A DNA stretch of 64,000 nt from Megalobrama amblycephala (lineage: Eukaryota > Chordata > Actinopteri > Cypriniformes > Xenocyprididae), in assembly GCF_018812025.1 (NCBI RefSeq), contig NC_063045.1, positions 19,935,420-19,999,419 on the forward strand, written 5' to 3'. Below are positions 62,027 to 64,000 of this stretch, piece after piece; within the stretch, counting starts at the first letter, position 1; every line of letters starts with the position of its first letter. A program made the position numbers and the translations under genes. Below the pieces are notes generated by a model. That model did not search any database and was not told where the DNA came from. It saw only the letters and a list, made by a program, of their open reading frames with translations.

Positions 62027-62342
62027 ATGAACATCCTTTGGCTCATAACTAGTCTGCTACTGTTGTGTTCTTGCACTCCAGGTAATCACGTCCAGTCTAC
62101 TTCAGTAATCACAAAAGGTTGTTTCTCAGAATATGCTGTTGAATTGTTTCACAGACTCTTAACTCTTTCTAAGGTTTCTCCATGCATGATGGTATTGTTG
62201 GCGGTGAAGTCTCCGTTCCACACAGTCGACCCTACATGGTCTACATTCGTAACCCTGTAACGGAACGAGTATGTGGTGGTTTTTTGATAAGAGATGATTT
62301 TGTGATGACAGCTGCCCACTGTGGACGGTAGGTGAAGTTAAT

Positions 62343-62406
<64 letters not shown>

Positions 62407-63247
62407 GTATATGTAAATCTGGCCTCTATATGTTTTTTTTTTTGTCATCTTTAGTCATCTTACGGTGTATTTGGGCGTCAACGACACCAGACATTTACCT
62501 CACGGTGTACTGGCAGATCCCATTCAACATGAAGATTTCAAAACCAATACACCAGGTCATGACATCATGCTTCTAAAGGTAATATATAACATTGAACAAA
62601 TTAATTAGCATCATATCATGAAAAATAGCCTTTCATAATAGGAAATGTATGATGTTTACAGAATTTGACTGAACCTAATCGCTAGTATTGAATGCGTCAT
62701 CTTTTAAATTCAGTAAAAACATTTAAAGAAATGCATGGGTTTTCAACTCAAGAACTATGCATCTTCTCTTTCAGCTTAAAACACCTGCAAGTTTGAACAA
62801 AACTGTGAATACCATCACCTTGCCAAAAACTGAGAATAGAGAAATCTCGAAGGATTGCATGGTCTTGGGTTGGGGCTTAGAGAAATACGGACATGGGTCT
62901 CCATCAAGAGTCCTCAAAGAAGCACATGTTACTCTGTTAGACTCCAAAAAGTGTGTGACGACTGACACTCTATGCAGCGAGGGAACAACTGGAGCAGCAG
63001 AGGTATTTCAAGTGGCACCACTTACAAATACTTATCTATGGTGTAGTGTTAATGCATTCTGGATATACTAATAATCAAATTATATAATTCACAGGGAGAT
63101 TCTGGAGGTCCACTTGTTTGTGGAGATGTTGCACAGGGAATTGTGTCTTTTTACACAGAGTCAAATGGAGGCTACTGCACAAGATACACCGATATTTACC
63201 AATACCTTTCATGGATTCATCACAAAATGAAGTCTCCTCTGCAGTAA
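62027..63247 (+). CDS. Granzyme / mast-cell-protease-like serine protease
   Basis: Five coding exons (62027-62081, 62174-62327, 62455-62578, 62775-63002, 63095-63247) with correct phases encode 237 residues. The exon layout is that of haematopoietic serine proteases. Signal peptide [16 protein letters not shown]; mature N-terminus IVGGEVS; catalytic His in TAAHCG, Asp in HDIMLLK, Ser in GDSGGP, each on its expected exon. Cys191 and its partner Cys220 are absent (GAAEGDSGG), as in granzyme B and chymases, while the Cys42-58, 136-201 and 168-182 equivalents remain. The residue at position 189 appears to be Gly, which argues against trypsin-like cleavage. Odd points: the segment before IVGG ends FSMHDG, not a Gly-Glu dipeptide or a basic residue; and loops near residues 75-85 and between Cys168 and Cys182 are about 10 residues shorter than usual. 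Secreted or granule-stored immune protease is likely. Confidence 0.88.
62342..62410. repeat. (AT)n microsatellite in granzyme intron 2
   Basis: AT dinucleotide tract between exons 2 and 3, likely polymorphic. Confidence 0.9.
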
Positions 63248-63505
63248 CATGAAACATAAATTGTAAATTGCACTGTAGTCTAACAAGCTCAATTTACATC
63301 AAGTTAAGAAAACTCAAATTAAGGCTGGTTGCCTTAAACTTTTAAGTTCTCAACTTTTGATTTTTTTTTTTTTTTTTTTTAAACAGTATTAAAGGGCAAG
63401 CTGGATAAACTCATTTAGTTCTAAAGTTGTTTGGTTAAATAATCCATGTTTGGTTTTACTATTACAACATTCAGCACATCTGTAACATTAAATGTGCAAA
63501 TTTAA

Positions 63506-63511
63506 AATAAA
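63506..63511 (+). terminator. Poly(A) signal of the granzyme-like gene
   Basis: AATAAA about 260 nt after the stop codon. Confidence 0.55.
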
Positions 63512-63598
63512 GGATGACTCATGTAACTGTTTCAGAAGTCTATATGCATTTCATTTTATGTGGCTAAAATGCATATACTAAGCATTCATGCTGTAGTT

Positions 63599-64000
63599 CA
63601 GTGATTCTCAACTAGAGGGCTGGAGCCCATTAGAGGCCCTCAGCAAACTTCTAAGGTGGCCTCAAGATGACAGGGACAAAACCAATATTAAGCCAATATA
63701 AAATTCCTGATAGTATTGGTTTCATTATCATTAAAACTGTATTTAATGCAATTTGAAAAACCGTAAATACTGTCCAGCATTAAATGAGGTAAAGTAACAG
63801 TTGTTGCACAGCATGCAATGTAGGTATCTTTTAGTGTTATTTAAAAAAAACAAACAAAAAAATACACCGCAGAAGACAGAGAGCCTGTCTACCATTTTTG
63901 TTCAGACCAATTAAAAAATTAGGCTGAATTTGTATGCATTGCAATTTTAGCCAGTTGATGGAAAACTCTAATTTTCATTGTATATAAAAAAAGAAAAGAT
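63599..64000. mobile_element. hAT (Charlie-like) left end, cut by window edge
   Basis: Starts CAGTGATTCTCAACTAGAGG, close to the general CAGTGGTTCTCAA terminus of hAT-Charlie MITEs. The right end was not found before the window stops. Confidence 0.45.

Overview
The window is vertebrate nuclear DNA, most likely from a cyprinid or closely related ray-finned fish. It is AT-rich, has small exons with GT/AG introns, carries long (TA)n runs, and is crowded with non-autonomous DNA transposons (hAT-like, TTAA-targeting Kolobok/piggyBac-like, Mutator-like, foldback) of the kind abundant in cyprinid genomes. I saw no bacterial-type operons, CRISPR arrays, rRNA genes or intact tRNA genes. Layout. 1-8234: no confirmed gene; a hAT element inside a degenerate tandem repeat, a GC-rich unexplained block (about 1740-2200), one exon-like minus-strand segment (2984-3139) and several DNA transposons, including a three-deep nest at 5195-7248. 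8235-13793 (+): the last four coding exons of yjefn3 (AIBP/YjeF_N family); its 5' exons are not recognised in the window. 17527-31695 (+): a complete nine-coding-exon CILP gene, called cilp2 because yjefn3 and CILP2 are neighbours in human 19p13.11. It shows an apparent 1-nt frameshift in its first TSP1 exon. 34921-38175 (-): a three-exon Rieske [2Fe-2S] ferredoxin-like gene (rfesd-like), convergent with cilp2 so that the two predicted 3' ends abut near 34.0 kb. 38417-41089: a giant inverted duplication (about 1.25 kb arms) starting roughly 240 bp upstream of the rfesd-like start codon. 41.1-51.6 kb: mostly repeats, with one exon-like minus-strand segment at 43764-43959. 51678-60020 (+): a possible three-exon gene for a small single-pass membrane protein that I cannot name. 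62027-63247 (+): a five-exon granzyme/mast-cell-protease-like serine protease with TATA box and poly(A) signal. The genes do not form one pathway. yjefn3 and cilp2 look like a conserved syntenic pair. The downstream block (Rieske protein, unknown membrane protein, granzyme) appears to be a different neighbourhood joined to it. The most distinctive feature is transposon stratigraphy: several elements have their own empty target site elsewhere in the window, so insertion order and target duplications can be read internally.
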